From the NCBI GenBank assembly GCA_019637615.1, contig JAHBVJ010000017.1, forward strand, positions 62,001 to 126,000: DNA of 64,000 bases, in the 5' to 3' direction. Below the pieces are notes generated by a model that saw only the letters and a program-made list of their open reading frames with translations, searched no databases and was not told the origin of the DNA. A program made the position numbers and the translations under genes. Shown in pieces: positions 61,630 to 64,000 of this stretch. Every line of letters begins with the position of its first letter. The stretch's first letter is position 1. This DNA comes from Anaerolineae bacterium. Its GTDB lineage: Bacteria > Chloroflexota > Anaerolineae > Aggregatilineales > UBA2796.

Positions 61630-64000
61630 ATGACGACGAGGATGGATTTAGCATCGATAGCAGTCAGTAAAAAGCAAACTGCCGCCTCTGCTTATGTGTT
61701 GCTGCTGACACGGCATCAGCAAGCGACTGAGATTGCCGCCAAGCTGAACCAGAATGGCAGTGGACGCGCCGGACAACTCTTCTTGGATGAAGCGAACAAG
61801 CTGCGTGCCAACGCGACACAACTCGTCCAAGATCACCCCGGCTTGGGCATCGGGTCGGCGGTTCCCATGCAAGAGACGGTGGTGGACTACTCGCTGCCTA
61901 CCCTAGCGACCACGGTCAATGAGATGCGGCGGGCGTATGCACAGTTGGTGGACGCCGCGCAAGTGGATATGCCGCCGCTTTCATCGACTGCGCTGGCGGA
62001 TGGGGGCGCGATCCGCAAGAAACCGACGACCCGCATTCAACCTGTCGATATTTTGCTGCTACTGGCGATTTTGCTGGTGGTGATAGCGTTGGTGGGGCGT
62101 TACATCGTCGCGCCGCAGATCGTACGCAACTACTATGACAACGGCGTGGCAAGCATCGCGAGTGGCGCGTATGATGACGCGATCACCTCGATGCGCTACG
62201 TGATCACCAACGATGTGCTGAATCAGTTCCCCGACAAGAACGACCAGCTCGAGAAGGCGTATCAGGGCAGTACGAAGGCGCTGCTAGACGCCAAAAATTG
62301 GGACACGGCGCGCGTGCGCATCGCGGAATGGCGGGCGCTGCCGCCCAAAGATCCGCAGCAGCCTGTAGAGTCGTTGCTGCAATCGTATTATTTGCCAGCC
62401 GTGGACGCCAATAGCAGCGGGCAATGGGCTGAGGCGCGCCGCCTGCTCGATCAACTCGACTCGATCCGCATCCAAGAAGGCTACCCCGACGGCATCCGCA
62501 ATTATCAGAAAGCTACGCTCATTTATAACGACAGTCTAGCCAAGGAAGCTGCCGTCGCCATCAATGAGCAACGGTGGGCTGATGCACAGCCACTGCTCGA
62601 TCAACTGCGCCAGCGCGATCCTGCCAGCGCCGAAGCCAAGCGTTTGCTGCTGACCAGCTATTATTATCAAGCCAGAGCCGCACTGGACGCCAAAAATTGG
62701 CAAGGCGCGCGTGATTTTGTGTTTGCGGCGACTCAGACCTATTCCGATGCCGATACGCTTCAGTTCAAGCCCGCCAACGTCAATCCGGATTGGACGATGA
62801 GCGACCTTCGCAGCGAGACGTATTATCAACCCGGTGTGGTAGCGCTCGACGCGAAAGATTATCCGACGGCGCGCGGGCTGTTCAGCAGCCTGATCACGTT
62901 CAACCGCGATAATCCTTACAAGGATACGAGCACCAAGTTCCTCGATACCTACTATCTGCCCGCCGCTGACGCATTCAACCAAGGGGATTATCCGACGGCG
63001 CGCACGGCGTTCGCAGATCTGTTCAGCGTGACTACGAATACCGGCTATTTGGATGCGCATAATGCAACGACATTGCGCTCCGAAGCCTACTATCGTCCTG
63101 CCGTTCAACTGCTCACCGCCAAGGATTACAAAGGCGCACGCGCGTTGTTCGATGATCTGTTGAAATTGGCGGGCAACTACCATAATGACACGATCACGCA
63201 GCGGCTAGAGACGTTCTATCAAGAAGCGCTGGATGCGTTTAACGCCAAGGATTGGACGCAGGCGCAGACGTTGTTCCAAGCCGAGGATTTGCTCGATTTT
63301 GTACAAGCTAACAGCGTCCGGGGGTATAAGGATTCGGCAATTCGGCTGCGCGAGGCGTATCTTGAGCCAGCCAGAACACTGGCACAAACTGGTCAGTGGG
63401 ACGCGCTCAAAACGCTGCTGACGCCGTATTGGAATACGGTCGATAAGTTCAACCTGCGACCCGTCGGCTCCGATCCTGCTGACCGTGAAATCCTCGTTCT
63501 GTGGCGCGATGCTCACTACGAAGCGGCCTTCAGCACCCTGTTGGCTGGCGATTACGACGGTGCGATTGCGCTGTACACGAGCGATGCGCTGGTCGATCTT
63601 GAGTCGTACGACGCGCTGCAAGACAATTTGCCAGCATCGTTGGTGGCGAGCCGCCTGCCCGCTGCGGAACAGCAATTGCGCGGCAAGAAGCGGATGCCCC
63701 GTTTCTGGCTGGAGGCGGCGTATTACTGGCCCGCGCAGCAAAGCTTTATCAAGGGCGAATACGCGCAAGCCCGCACGCGCCTTGACACGATGATCCGCTA
63801 CTATCAAGGGCAGCGGCAAGCCGTCCCACAGCGCGCCGAACTGCTCAGACTACAGACGTTTTATCAGCCCGCGCTAAACGCCTTCAACGCGAAGGACTGG
63901 GCAGCCGCCCGCACACAGTTCGCGAATCAAGAACTGCTGCGTAATTTCAGCATCGCCGCGCTGCGCACCATCGCGCTCGATTCAGCCAATAAGCTGGTGC
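61630..64000 (+). CDS. Membrane-anchored TPR-like repeat protein, cut by window edge
   Basis: An uninterrupted frame of 790 codons from ATG 61630 to the right edge. Residues 1-135 are soluble and helical, one membrane helix (VDILLLLAILLVVIALVGRY) lies at about 138-160, and the rest is a long array of roughly 40-80-residue helical repeats with the core AK-(D/N)-(W/Y)-x2-AR-x3-(F/L). Copies are clear at nucleotide positions about 62287, 62686, 62849, 62981, 63118, 63241, 63547, 63756 and 63886. The pattern is that of degenerate tetratricopeptide repeats, used for protein binding, here probably outside the membrane. No catalytic domain is seen before the edge. Confidence 0.75.
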   Translation, partial: MTTRMDLASIAVSKKQTAASAYVLLLTRHQQATEIAAKLNQNGSGRAGQLFLDEANKLRANATQLVQDHPGLGIGSAVPMQETVVDYSLPTLATTVNEMRRAYAQLVDAAQVDMPPLSSTALADGGAIRKKPTTRIQPVDILLLLAILLVVIALVGRYIVAPQIVRNYYDNGVASIASGAYDDAITSMRYVITNDVLNQFPDKNDQLEKAYQGSTKALLDAKNWDTARVRIAEWRALPPKDPQQPVESLLQSYYLPAVDANSSGQWAEARRLLDQLDSIRIQEGYPDGIRNYQKATLIYNDSLAKEAAVAINEQRWADAQPLLDQLRQRDPASAEAKRLLLTSYYYQARAALDAKNWQGARDFVFAATQTYSDADTLQFKPANVNPDWTMSDLRSETYYQPGVVALDAKDYPTARGLFSSLITFNRDNPYKDTSTKFLDTYYLPAADAFNQGDYPTARTAFADLFSVTTNTGYLDAHNATTLRSEAYYRPAVQLLTAKDYKGARALFDDLLKLAGNYHNDTITQRLETFYQEALDAFNAKDWTQAQTLFQAEDLLDFVQANSVRGYKDSAIRLREAYLEPARTLAQTGQWDALKTLLTPYWNTVDKFNLRPVGSDPADREILVLWRDAHYEAAFSTLLAGDYDGAIALYTSDALVDLESYDALQDNLPASLVASRLPAAEQQLRGKKRMPRFWLEAAYYWPAQQSFIKGEYAQARTRLDTMIRYYQGQRQAVPQRAELLRLQTFYQPALNAFNAKDWAAARTQFANQELLRNFSIAALRTIALDSANKLV

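Overview
The window reads as one contiguous chromosomal segment of a bacterium, most likely a member of the Chloroflexota (Anaerolineae-like). The lineage call is an inference. It rests on moderately high GC, exported proteins with Thr/Pro-rich 'TPT' linkers, a long serine hydroxymethyltransferase, a split gcvPA/gcvPB glycine dehydrogenase and an HTH-STAND-TPR regulator. I see no rRNA, tRNA, CRISPR array, insertion sequence, integrase or phage gene.

Layout. 0-17.8 kb is mixed. It holds a globin-like fragment at the left edge, a Tat-exported intradiol dioxygenase, methylmalonate-semialdehyde dehydrogenase, a BrkB-like membrane protein, two tandem exported paralogues, a cupin, D-Ala-D-Ala ligase, a sensor histidine kinase, a small channel-like protein, a TIR membrane protein, an APH-type kinase, a small-protein/HNH/alkyltransferase-like operon, a His-rich polytopic protein and an exported protein. 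17.8-25.3 kb is an arginine operon (argC, coiled-coil protein, argB, GNAT, argD, STAS-like, argG, frame-disrupted argJ). It is preceded by what looks like a complete ribosome-mediated attenuator: promoter, Arg-rich leader peptide, antiterminator and terminator. 25.4-30.6 kb has a homoserine-kinase-like kinase and a copper/haem export cluster (Met/His-rich protein, DUF4397-PCu(A)C fusion, SCO, cytochrome c, di-haem peroxidase). 30.7-34 kb holds an exported protein, a small unknown, a DnaD-like protein and an S1-domain protein. 34.2-41.1 kb is a surface-polysaccharide cluster (nucleotide-sugar dehydrogenase, four GT4-type glycosyltransferases, an EamA transporter). 41.1-47.3 kb is a glycine-riboswitch operon (D-threonine-aldolase-like enzyme, gcvH, a solute-binding protein, gcvPA, gcvPB). 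47.3-53.1 kb has a repeat-rich non-coding stretch, the STAND regulator, two tandem membrane paralogues, a MOSC protein and a tyrosine phosphatase. 53.1-61.3 kb, on the minus strand, carries a DUF4062 protein, a 958-residue unknown, two exported paralogues and glyA under a ZTP riboswitch. The right edge is an incomplete gene for a membrane-anchored TPR-like repeat protein.

How it works together. Three RNA devices govern amino-acid and one-carbon flux: an arginine attenuator, a glycine riboswitch on glycine cleavage and a ZTP riboswitch on glyA, so both sides of glycine/C1 exchange are under RNA control. The copper/haem genes suggest assembly of a Cu-containing respiratory oxidase and thus aerobic or microaerobic respiration.

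The most promising candidates for new biology are three. (1) The adjacent DUF4062 and 958-aa proteins share one short INAD-ISGGNN-FG motif, at the C-terminus of the first and the N-terminus of the second, the arrangement used by amyloid-type adaptor motifs in bacterial NLR/effector pairs. (2) A membrane protein has an intact TIR and a second degenerate TIR-like domain. (3) The arg attenuator. All functional statements come from reading the sequence; no database search was run.
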